Source: Acidimicrobiia bacterium (lineage in GTDB: Bacteria; Actinomycetota; Acidimicrobiia; Acidimicrobiales; Ilumatobacteraceae). Taken from it: 5,550 nt of DNA. Positions 1 through 5,550 of this stretch are shown here, one piece after another. Location of the stretch: positions 1 through 5,550 of the forward strand of contig RFMT01000294.1 in NCBI GenBank assembly GCA_009927565.1, written 5' to 3'. The notes below the pieces were generated by a model. It had not been told where the DNA came from, made no database searches, and was given only the letters and a program-made list of their open reading frames with translations. Each line of letters starts with the position of its first letter. Within the stretch, counting starts at the first letter, position 1. The position numbers and the translations under genes were made by a program.

Positions 1-661
1 TGCCAGCAATTTGACCCTCGTATTCGACAAACACCCGCTTCAGCGCGTCAATGTCATTAAATGGCACGATTCGAACGCAGTCGGCAATTGCTTGCGGGAT
101 TCCAGCACCCGGGGTTAGCCATGGTCGGTCTGCAGGGCCAAGTTCTTGAGCCGAACGAAATATTGAAATCGCAACCGAGTCGTGGTGCCCGTTGTATGAG
201 CCTTCAACTTTGACAATCAAATCACGTCCGGTTATTGAGCGCATCAAATGCACTGCGTCCATTGTTGCTTCTGTTCCCGAGTTGCAAAATCTCCACTGCG
301 GCAGACCGAATCTGCGCGATAACTCCTCGGCAACAACAATTGAATCGGGTGTCGGCTGGGCAAAGTGCGTGCCCTGAGTTACGCGTTTTTGCACGGCGGC
401 AACCACACTCGGGTTGGCATGGCCGACAATGTTTGCGCCGTAGCCAGCATGAAAGTCGATGTATCGATTGTCGTCAACATCCCAGACATAAGCACCATCA
501 CCGTGACTGACCCATACTGGGGTAGGTCGCGAACTCGCCCAACTTGAAGGCACACCACCGGGAATTGATAGCGAGGCTCGTTGGTGAAGCGCTACCGACT
601 TAGGCACGCGCCGAAGAAACGTCTTCTCTTCGACCTCGATAATTTGGTCGAGCGAATTCAC
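1..661 (-). CDS. Class III PLP-dependent aminotransferase, GSA-aminotransferase-like (partial, 3' end beyond left edge)
   Basis: Translating the minus strand from GTG at 661 gives 220 residues with no stop to the window edge. This is about half of the usual 420-450 residue enzyme. Visible landmarks are a DGAYVWDVDDNRYIDF segment (residues 55-70), GHANPSVVAAV (80-90), the PLP-phosphate-binding NSGTEATMDA (127-136), and the TGRDLIVKVEGSYNGHHDS stretch (144-162) typical of glutamate-1-semialdehyde aminotransferase-like proteins. The catalytic lysine lies off-window. The family moves an amino group between an amine or amino acid and an oxo-acid or aldehyde in the cytoplasm. It is probably not HemL itself, because the HemL SWGP-type signature after the YID segment is replaced by HAGYGA. 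An in-frame stop lies upstream at 683-685 and the first in-frame ATG encodes residue 134, so GTG 661 is the best start. There is no Shine-Dalgarno sequence. It is transcribed divergently from the importer genes, which suggests work on the imported solute. Family call firm; substrate unknown. Confidence 0.9.
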   Translation of the reverse strand, partial: MNSLDQIIEVEEKTFLRRVPKSVALHQRASLSIPGGVPSSWASSRPTPVWVSHGDGAYVWDVDDNRYIDFHAGYGANIVGHANPSVVAAVQKRVTQGTHFAQPTPDSIVVAEELSRRFGLPQWRFCNSGTEATMDAVHLMRSITGRDLIVKVEGSYNGHHDSVAISIFRSAQELGPADRPWLTPGAGIPQAIADCVRIVPFNDIDALKRVFVEYEGQIAG

Positions 662-666
662 ATTGC

Positions 667-672
667 TAAGTT
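667..672 (+). promoter_or_regulatory. -10 element (TAAGTT) of leaderless potD-like promoter
   Basis: TAAGTT fits TAnnnT and ends 6 nt before the GTG at 679, so the mRNA would begin at or next to the start codon. A weak -35-like TTGGTC lies at 644-649 with a 17-bp spacer, inside the divergent aminotransferase gene. No Shine-Dalgarno sequence precedes the GTG, which supports leaderless initiation. The same hexamer, within an 8-bp CTAAGTTT, precedes the SDR gene. Confidence 0.5.
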
Positions 673-674
673 TA
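669..674 (-). promoter_or_regulatory. -10 element (TAAACT) of leaderless aminotransferase promoter
   Basis: On the minus strand, TAAACT fits the TAnnnT consensus and ends 7 nt before the GTG at 661. That is the spacing expected if transcription starts on the first base of the start codon. No Shine-Dalgarno sequence fits in the gap and no convincing -35 is seen. It overlaps the opposite-strand -10 hexamer by 4 bp. Confidence 0.5.
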
Positions 675-678
675 GGCC

Positions 679-1899
679 GTGACTAACCACCAATTCAGAC
701 CGATGGGGCGTCGCGATTTCTTGCGAAACCTTGCTATCACTTCGGGTGCAATCACATTTGGGGGCTCGTTACTTGCAGCCTGCGGTGGTTCAACTGAAAC
801 CGAGTCAGGTGGTTTATCGATCGGCACACCACAGAACCCAATCAAGTTGCCCGTAACGACTGACGCGATCGCCGATGGTCTACCTAACGAATCGGGCACG
901 CTCGAAATTCTCAACTGGGCCGACTATCAGAATCCAGACTCAATCGCAATTTTTGAAGAAAAATTCGGATGCAAAGTAGTGACCAGTATTTACGACACCG
1001 AAGAGGCCGCTATCGCCAAATTGCGTAACGGCACATTTAAACCAGATTTGATTCTCGGCATGACAGATACGGGGTTGGCAAAACTCGTTGCAGCCGACCT
1101 GCTTCAGCCACTTAACAAGTCGTACATCCCAAATTTCGGAAATGTGATAAGTGGATTGCAAAATCCGTACTACGACCTTGAGTCTCAATACACGGTGCCG
1201 TATTTCATTTATGGCAACGGCATCGGCTATCGAACAGATCGCATAGATAAGAATGCATTCGCTGGCAACGGTTACGACACACTTTGGGACCCGCAGTTCA
1301 GCGGCAAACTTGCGCTTCTCGATTCGTATCGCGACACGTTGGCGATGGCGATGTTTCGCGCCGGCAATTTCGACGCCAACACCACCGATGCTGCAGTCAT
1401 CACCAAAGCCGGCGACGACCTGGTCGCACTTCGCGAGGCGACGAATCCGAAAGTTGACATATTGGCTTACCAAGAACTGCCGGCTGGCAATCGCGACATC
1501 AACTTCACTTGGTCTGGCGACTTGTTCACCGCCTTGCAATATCTTCCAGAAGGCGTCAAACCAGATGTGCTGGGCTTTTGGTATCCCGATAAGACAATCG
1601 CCAAGAACGACTTCATGTGCGTAACCAAAGCCGCCAAAGCGCCCGTGTTGGCACACCAATTGATCAACTTTTTGAGCGACACCGATAATGCGTTGCTCAA
1701 TCGCGAATATGTCGGCTACCAGCCAGCACTAGAGTCGATCACCGTCGACCTTCTAATTTCAAGCGGCACGATCCCCGAGTCGCTTGTAGACGCATTGGTT
1801 ACACCCGAAAAATATGACGCGGGTATCGCCCAGGTTTCGCTTGAACCACAAGCAGATGCTCTTTGGCTCGAACAGTGGACGCGTTTCACCGCAGGATAA
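679..1899 (+). CDS. potD: PotD-like solute-binding lipoprotein of a polyamine/opine-type ABC importer
   Basis: This is the extracytoplasmic receptor, which should capture a small, probably cationic or amine-bearing solute and hand it to the PotB/PotC permease. The 406-residue product opens with a twin-arginine motif (RRDFL, residues 11-15), a hydrophobic stretch and a lipobox LAAC. C35 should be lipidated after Tat export. A short Gly/Ser/Thr linker follows, then a PotD-type fold: LEILNWADY (75-83), the IYDTEEAAIAKLR region, and an NFTWSGDLF segment with W278. By-eye comparison with E. coli PotD suggests the conserved Asp/Glu pair near 216-219 is Ser/Asp, and that one pocket Trp is Lys309 while Asp311 is kept, so the ligand may not be spermidine or putrescine. 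GTG 679 fits a leaderless start after TAAGTT. ATG 703 is the alternative and would begin just before the RR motif. First gene of a three-gene operon; potB follows after 1 nt. The symbol marks family, not proven substrate. Confidence 0.9.
   Translation: MTNHQFRPMGRRDFLRNLAITSGAITFGGSLLAACGGSTETESGGLSIGTPQNPIKLPVTTDAIADGLPNESGTLEILNWADYQNPDSIAIFEEKFGCKVVTSIYDTEEAAIAKLRNGTFKPDLILGMTDTGLAKLVAADLLQPLNKSYIPNFGNVISGLQNPYYDLESQYTVPYFIYGNGIGYRTDRIDKNAFAGNGYDTLWDPQFSGKLALLDSYRDTLAMAMFRAGNFDANTTDAAVITKAGDDLVALREATNPKVDILAYQELPAGNRDINFTWSGDLFTALQYLPEGVKPDVLGFWYPDKTIAKNDFMCVTKAAKAPVLAHQLINFLSDTDNALLNREYVGYQPALESITVDLLISSGTIPESLVDALVTPEKYDAGIAQVSLEPQADALWLEQWTRFTAG
1893..1896 (+). promoter_or_regulatory. 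Ribosome binding site that favours a TTG start for potB
   Basis: AGGA lies at the very end of the potD-like gene, 4 nt before TTG 1901. It is the only purine-rich site near the junction. It supports starting the permease after the potD stop codon rather than at ATG 1856 or ATG 1814 inside potD. Confidence 0.45.
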
Positions 1900-1900
1900 G

Positions 1901-2782
1901 TTGAAAAAATCGCCCCGCCTCTGGGCAGGTTTCGCATTTCCGGGCACAATCTGGCTGATTGCGCTGTTCGCGCTACCGTTTTATGCAGTTGCGTGCATCG
2001 CATTCGGCACGATCGACCCGATCTTCCGTGACGCAGTACCCCAATGGAATCCGCTTTCATGGGACTTCACCCAGGCCCGACAAGTTTTGACCAGTTTGGC
2101 AACTGGCCCGTTACGGGGTGTTGGACTACGCACCATCGTTTATGTCTTCTGCGCGATGACATTGTGTTTTGTCGTCGGTTTTCCGATCGCATATTTTTTG
2201 GCGCGTCACGCTGGCAAAAGAAAAATGATGCTTCTCGTTCTGATCATTGTGCCGTTTTGGGTCAACTATTTAATGCGCATGTTGGCGTGGGTCAACCTTC
2301 TCAGTGTCGATGGTTTGTTCACACGTTTTATGCGTATTTTCGGCATCAACTACAACTGGCTTGATGGCTCGCCCATCACGGTGACTCTTGGCTTGGTTTA
2401 TGGATACATACCATTTTTAATTTTGCCTCTTTTCGCTACGCTCGACCGCCTCGATTGGCGGTTGATCGACGCCGCGCGCGATCTCGGCGCTAATTCGAGG
2501 CAGGCATTTCGCTTGGTCACCCTGCCGATGTCGAGAGCCGGACTCGTCGCCGCCGGTGTCTTGATCGCACTGCCGATGTTCGGCGACTATTACACCAATG
2601 ACTTGCTCTCTAGATCACCCAGCACAGAAATGATCGGCAATCAAATCGATTTCTTTTTGAATGCCAGCTCTCAACCGCAAAATGGTGCTCTACTCGTGCT
2701 CACTTTGTCGTTGTTTCTCTTGCTACTGATGTCGTTTTACCTGCGTAGTACGCGCCAACAATCACGACAAGTGACAAGGTGA
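1901..2782 (+). CDS. potB: PotB-like ABC transporter permease
   Basis: Inner-membrane channel subunit that pairs with the PotC-like protein. From TTG 1901 it is 293 residues, close to family length. Six hydrophobic segments can be read: about residues 9-35 directly after a basic KKSPR start, then segments around GLRTIVYVF, KMMLLVLIIVPFW, ITVTLGLVYGYIPF, GLVAAGVLIALPMFG and LLVLTLSLFLLLL. The cytoplasmic EAA-type coupling loop is at about 190-209 (DAARDLGANSRQAFRLVTLP), with Asp replacing the first Glu and the key Gly retained; this loop docks on the ATPase. The start is chosen because TTG 1901 has AGGA 4 nt upstream, lies 1 nt after the potD stop, and leaves a short N-tail before the first membrane segment. 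ATG 1856 and ATG 1814 are in-frame alternatives but overlap potD by 44 and 86 nt. Translationally coupled to potD and potC. Confidence 0.9.
   Translation: MKKSPRLWAGFAFPGTIWLIALFALPFYAVACIAFGTIDPIFRDAVPQWNPLSWDFTQARQVLTSLATGPLRGVGLRTIVYVFCAMTLCFVVGFPIAYFLARHAGKRKMMLLVLIIVPFWVNYLMRMLAWVNLLSVDGLFTRFMRIFGINYNWLDGSPITVTLGLVYGYIPFLILPLFATLDRLDWRLIDAARDLGANSRQAFRLVTLPMSRAGLVAAGVLIALPMFGDYYTNDLLSRSPSTEMIGNQIDFFLNASSQPQNGALLVLTLSLFLLLLMSFYLRSTRQQSRQVTR
2776..2782 (+). promoter_or_regulatory. Shine-Dalgarno-like AAGGTGA at the potB/potC junction
   Basis: AAGGTGA includes the potB stop codon. It ends 1 nt before GTG 2784, which is too tight for normal pairing, and 10 nt before ATG 2793, which is usable. 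The site therefore leaves the potC start open, with ATG 2793 a serious alternative. Confidence 0.4.
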
Positions 2783-2783
2783 C

Positions 2784-3641
2784 GTGAAACCGATGACTGC
2801 GCAACGTTCGACTTCGCGTCTTGCCCTGATTATTTGGGGCTACATAATTTGGAGCCTCGTCCCGGTAGTTATTGCGATCATTTTTTCATTCAACGACGGT
2901 CGTAGTCGTACCGTGTGGCAAGGCTTTTCACTTCGTTGGTGGTGGCAAGACCCCAACTTGTCGGTATTGCAAAACGCCGAAATGCGAAATGCAATCTTCA
3001 ACTCGCTCGTCCTAGCCGTCGCCACTTTGCTGATCGTCACGCCACTCGGCATCGCTCTCGCCATCGGCTCACAACGCATGCACGGCCGCAGCGCAAACTT
3101 TGTTCAAGGACTCACATCTGCGCCGTTGATAACTCCCGAAATAGTCGTTGGTTCTGCGCTTTTGATCACATTCACCCGACTACTGACTGCCGTGCCACTC
3201 GGGTTCGTGGCGCAGTTGTTGGGCAACGTCACGTTTTCGTTGGCGAGTGTGGTGGTCATTGTGCGCGCCAGACTCGTCTCGATCGGTGCTTCGTTCGAAG
3301 AGGCGGCTCGCGACTTGGGTGCCACTCGTTGGCAAGCGTTGAGATTCGTCTTGTTCCCGATGCTATGGCCTTCGGTTATGGCCAGCCTCGTCGTTGTCTT
3401 TGCAACCGTGATCGATGACTTTGTGATCACCAGTTTTCTCTCGGCAGGCGTCAGCTCAGAGACAGTGCCATTGCGAATCTATTCATCAGTGCGCGGCGGT
3501 GCGACACCGGCTCTCAACGCCTTGGCGACCCTGCTCGTCATAATTTCTTTTACCGCTCTGATTCTCGGGCTTTTCGCATTGTCAACCTGGCGCAAACGCA
3601 ACGGCGAACGCGGTGGATTACGCGCTGCCTCGCCGATGTGA
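2784..3641 (+). CDS. potC: PotC-like ABC transporter permease
   Basis: Second inner-membrane channel subunit, partner of the PotB-like protein. It is 285 residues from GTG 2784, or 282 from ATG 2793, a normal PotC length. Six membrane segments are visible: residues around LALIIWGYIIWSLVPVVIAI, a second at FNSLVLAVATLLIVTPLGIA, a third at SAPLITPEIVVGSALLITF, a fourth at VTFSLASVVVIV, a fifth at PSVMASLVVVFATVIDDF, and a C-terminal one at ALATLLVIISFTALILGLF. The EAA coupling loop is textbook (EEAARDLGATRWQALRFVLFP, about residues 172-192) and should contact the ATPase. The retained PLITPEIVVG and VIDDFVIT stretches are typical of PotC-type permeases. Last gene of the potDBC operon; its stop lies 13 nt from the stop of the convergent potA-like gene, with no terminator hairpin between them. 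Confidence 0.92.
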   Translation: MKPMTAQRSTSRLALIIWGYIIWSLVPVVIAIIFSFNDGRSRTVWQGFSLRWWWQDPNLSVLQNAEMRNAIFNSLVLAVATLLIVTPLGIALAIGSQRMHGRSANFVQGLTSAPLITPEIVVGSALLITFTRLLTAVPLGFVAQLLGNVTFSLASVVVIVRARLVSIGASFEEAARDLGATRWQALRFVLFPMLWPSVMASLVVVFATVIDDFVITSFLSAGVSSETVPLRIYSSVRGGATPALNALATLLVIISFTALILGLFALSTWRKRNGERGGLRAASPM

Positions 3642-3654
3642 CCCAAATGGAAAA

Positions 3655-4719
3655 TTAACTCAACTCGAAAGGCAAAACCCGCACGGCGTCAGGTAGCACG
3701 TCGACATTAATTTCTTGATTTTCTTTCAAACTGACCGAATTCTCATCATTGGGCACCTCGGCGTTGACAGTGACAGAACCGATCCGAAGCGCGACGCGAA
3801 GACTCGAACCCGCAAAAGTCACTCGAGTAATCGTCGCTTTTTGTGAACCCGAGCCGAGTCGAATGCGTTCGGGGCGGATCATCACCATCCCCTTTCCGAT
3901 TGGTGCAGTTTCTGGTGCGATGAATTTTGCACCTGGCAATTCGACGACACCTTGCGAAGTCACCTCGCAGGCGATCAGATTTGCCGCACCCACGAACTGA
4001 GCGACTTCAACAGAGTTAGGCGACTCGTAAAGTTCGCGAGGCGCACCCACTTGCATTAATCGACCAGCGCGCATCACTCCGATACGGTCACTCATTGTGA
4101 AAGCCTCATGCTGATCGTGAGTGACATATATGAATGTGATACCGATCTGGCGTTGCAGTGTTGCTAATTCAATCTGTAATCTCGAACGCAATTGGGCGTC
4201 GAGTGCGCCGAGAGGCTCGTCAAGCAACAAGACACTGGGCTCAAGTATCAGCGCGCGAGCAAGCGCAACACGCTGTTGCTCGCCACCTGAGAGTTGATGC
4301 ACTCGACGTTCGCCGAAGCTTCCAAGTTGAACAAGTTCAAGCGCTTCACCAACTCGTTGTTCTTCTGGCTTCGAACTCTTTGTAAATTTATTTTCGAACC
4401 GCAAACCAAACTTGACATTTTCTCTGACGTTGAGATGTGGAAACAGCGAATAATTCTGAAAAACAGTATTCAATGGTCGTTCTTCTGGCTCATCGTTGGT
4501 TACATCGCGTTTATCGATAAATACGCTGCCACTGTCAGGCTGTTCAAAGCCACCGATCATCCGCAACGTTGTTGTTTTGCCACAACCTGATGGTCCAAGC
4601 ATCGAGAAAAACTCGCCTGCTTTAATTTCTAATGAGACGTCATCGACTACAACTCGGTCGCCATACGACTTAAATAAATTCTTGAGAGTTACCGCGCCGT
4701 CTAATTCAATCGCTGACAT
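3655..4719 (-). CDS. potA: PotA-like ABC transporter ATP-binding protein
   Basis: Cytoplasmic ATPase that powers the importer. It is 354 residues from ATG 4719, which has GAGGA 6 nt upstream. A longer in-frame ATG at 4767 would overlap the SDR gene and lacks this support. All ATPase motifs are present: Walker A GPSGCGKTT (42-50), Q-loop Q88 in VFQNYSLFPH, signature LSGGEQQRVALARAL (143-157), Walker B VLLLDEP (163-169), D-loop around LGALD (170-174) and switch His201 in YVTHDQHEAFTMSDR. The C-terminal portion from about residue 235 (FVGAANLIAC) looks like the TOBE-type regulatory domain of PotA/CysA-class ATPases, including the MIRPERIRL stretch. It lies opposite to and convergent with potDBC rather than inside that operon, and 19 nt downstream of the SDR gene. 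It is the only ATPase in the window, so pairing with PotB/PotC is the natural inference. Confidence 0.93.
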   Translation of the reverse strand: MSAIELDGAVTLKNLFKSYGDRVVVDDVSLEIKAGEFFSMLGPSGCGKTTTLRMIGGFEQPDSGSVFIDKRDVTNDEPEERPLNTVFQNYSLFPHLNVRENVKFGLRFENKFTKSSKPEEQRVGEALELVQLGSFGERRVHQLSGGEQQRVALARALILEPSVLLLDEPLGALDAQLRSRLQIELATLQRQIGITFIYVTHDQHEAFTMSDRIGVMRAGRLMQVGAPRELYESPNSVEVAQFVGAANLIACEVTSQGVVELPGAKFIAPETAPIGKGMVMIRPERIRLGSGSQKATITRVTFAGSSLRVALRIGSVTVNAEVPNDENSVSLKENQEINVDVLPDAVRVLPFELS

Positions 4720-4725
4720 ATTTGA

Positions 4726-4730
4726 TCCTC
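4726..4730 (-). promoter_or_regulatory. Shine-Dalgarno site of potA-like gene
   Basis: GAGGA on the minus strand sits 6 nt before ATG 4719, inside the 19-nt gap after the SDR stop codon. It is the best Shine-Dalgarno sequence in the window. It fixes the potA start at 4719 instead of the in-frame ATG at 4767. Its presence also suits an internal operon gene, in contrast to the first genes, which lack such sites. Confidence 0.7.
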
Positions 4731-4738
4731 GAAAAATA

Positions 4739-5506
4739 TTAGGCGCGCATGGTTTCGATATTGCCATCGACGGGCAAAACCTGACCAGTAATGAACCTGG
4801 AAGCAGGCGAACTTAGAAAAACAGCCGCTGCTGCAATATCTGTCGCATCGATAAAAGTTTTCAATGAAACTTGGTTTTCATAACCAATGCGAATGTTTTG
4901 CGGACTCACGCCAGTTGCAGCCGATTCGCGTTCGATCACGCCATCCATACGCGGGCCACTAACCGAGCCTGGGCAAATCGCATTGCATCGAACTCCGTCG
5001 GCGCCAAGTTCCATTGCCCACGATTTTGTCAAGCCGATAATTCCCCACTTTGCTGCGACATATGGCGAGCGCAACGGATAACCGAAGATACCGGCGCTTG
5101 TCGAAATGTTGATGATTGAACCGCGAGTTTTTAGCAACATCGGCACGGCGGCTTTGGTGCAGCGAAATGTGCCGCCCAGATTTATTCGCACGCACTCGTC
5201 GTATGCGTCAGCATCCATTTCGTCGACGCGAGCCGTTGGTCCTGGCACGCCGACATTGTTGACCAATACGTCTAGACCGCCAAGATCTCGCTGAATTGCG
5301 TCAAACATCGCATCGACGTCTCTCGAGTTCGAAACATCGCAAACATAATTTGGCTTAGTCGTATTGTTGACATCACAAACAACAACACGAGCACCTGCTT
5401 TCGTCATCGCATCGGCGATCGCTTTGCCGATACCCGAACCGCCACCCGTCACCAACACACGCAAACCGTTTAGCGAAAAATCTTGCGAATTTGCTGTCGT
5501 AGCCAT
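4739..5506 (-). CDS. Short-chain dehydrogenase/reductase (SDR), classical type
   Basis: NAD(P)-dependent oxidoreductase of the classical SDR family, 255 residues, the normal length. The cofactor motif TGGGSGIG is at 20-27. Asp45 at the end of the second beta strand suggests NAD(H) preference. The NNVG motif is at 83-86 and the structural Asn is N109. The active-site YxxxK is Y149-K153, followed by the CPGSVSGPRMD stretch. Aligned without gaps to classical SDRs, the usual catalytic Ser 13 residues before the Tyr is Thr136, flanked by S135 and S137. The C-terminus (ITGQVLPVDGN) is standard. The family interconverts alcohols and ketones or aldehydes in the cytoplasm; the substrate cannot be read from sequence. 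It precedes the potA-like gene by 19 nt and so probably shares a transcript with it, which hints at action on the imported compound. ATG 5506 has no Shine-Dalgarno sequence but sits 7 nt after a TAAGTT hexamer, so a leaderless start is likely. Confidence 0.92.
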   Translation of the reverse strand: MATTANSQDFSLNGLRVLVTGGGSGIGKAIADAMTKAGARVVVCDVNNTTKPNYVCDVSNSRDVDAMFDAIQRDLGGLDVLVNNVGVPGPTARVDEMDADAYDECVRINLGGTFRCTKAAVPMLLKTRGSIINISTSAGIFGYPLRSPYVAAKWGIIGLTKSWAMELGADGVRCNAICPGSVSGPRMDGVIERESAATGVSPQNIRIGYENQVSLKTFIDATDIAAAAVFLSSPASRFITGQVLPVDGNIETMRA

Positions 5507-5513
5507 TCTGTAA

Positions 5514-5519
5514 AACTTA
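5514..5519 (-). promoter_or_regulatory. -10 element (TAAGTT) of leaderless SDR-potA promoter
   Basis: The minus strand reads CTAAGTTTTACAGA directly before ATG 5506. TAAGTT fits TAnnnT and ends 7 nt before the ATG, which is the leaderless geometry. The 8-mer CTAAGTTT (5513-5520) is identical to the one before the potD-like gene (666-673). No clear -35 is seen; TTCGGC at an 18-bp spacer is weak. Confidence 0.5.
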
Positions 5520-5550
5520 GTCTTATCGAGAAATTACGCCGAATTTAAAA

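Noticed and set aside
192..547. Three short plus-strand open frames.
   Set aside because: They are antisense to the aminotransferase, whose minus-strand translation shows clear family motifs; the plus-strand products do not.
1..661. Calling the aminotransferase HemL (tetrapyrrole biosynthesis).
   Set aside because: The SWGP-type HemL signature is absent (HAGYGA instead), and the neighbourhood is an importer, not haem genes.
641..697. Possible operator: AATTTGGTC (641-649, plus) and AATTGGTGG (minus, 687-695) arranged roughly symmetrically around the divergent promoter.
   Set aside because: The half-sites match imperfectly, with an indel, and both fall in coding sequence. No known regulator motif was recognised.
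703..705. ATG 703 as the potD start.
   Set aside because: It is possible, since the Tat motif follows at once, but there is no Shine-Dalgarno sequence and no TAnnnT at leaderless spacing. GTG 679 has the hexamer at the right distance.
940..1659. 239-codon open frame on the minus strand, antisense to the potD-like gene.
   Set aside because: The product has no recognisable motif and lies wholly within a gene whose protein clearly belongs to a known family. It is a shadow frame.
4359..4491. 12-bp direct repeat GTTCTTCTGGCT at 4359-4370 and 4479-4490.
   Set aside because: Both copies encode PEE(Q)R-like stretches within the ATPase gene and are best explained by chance similarity of codons.
5521..5550. 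Last 30 bases as a gene fragment.
   Set aside because: Too short and A/T-rich to support any coding call; it probably only holds upstream promoter DNA of the SDR gene.

Overview
The window is a compact, gene-dense bacterial stretch with no RNA genes, mobile elements or CRISPR arrays. It holds a complete four-part ABC importer of the polyamine/opine type (PotD/PotB/PotC/PotA-like) flanked by two metabolic enzymes. Base composition is close to balanced. GTG and TTG starts, gaps of 1 nt inside the operon, a Tat-type lipoprotein signal, and start codons placed 6-7 nt downstream of a TAnnnT hexamer (leaderless mRNAs) fit an actinobacterium, perhaps a medium-GC aquatic Acidimicrobiia-like lineage. 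The taxonomy is inference and only moderately supported.

Layout. (1) 1-661, minus strand: N-terminal half of a class III (PLP) aminotransferase of the glutamate-1-semialdehyde-aminotransferase-like group, running off the left edge. It has a GTG start and no early ATG, so it is easily missed. (2) 662-678: a 17-bp divergent gap whose near-palindromic core, CTAAGTTTAG, supplies overlapping -10 hexamers for both directions. The two GTG starts lie exactly 18 bp apart. (3) 679-3641, plus strand: potD-like lipoprotein, potB-like permease and potC-like permease, separated by 1 nt each. (4) 3655-4719, minus strand: potA-like ATPase, convergent with potC across 13 nt. (5) 4739-5506, minus strand: an SDR dehydrogenase directly upstream of potA and probably co-transcribed with it from a leaderless promoter that repeats the CTAAGTTT box seen in front of potD. 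(6) 5507-5550: the upstream region of the SDR gene, with no other gene visible.

How it works together. The lipoprotein captures a small, probably amine-containing solute outside the membrane. The PotB/PotC pair forms the channel and PotA powers it. The flanking aminotransferase and SDR are natural candidates to deaminate and oxidise or reduce the imported compound. Binding-pocket positions differ from E. coli PotD in a by-eye comparison, so the substrate may not be spermidine or putrescine. The most unusual features are regulatory: a minimal bidirectional leaderless promoter, and an importer split over two convergent transcripts that share a promoter motif.
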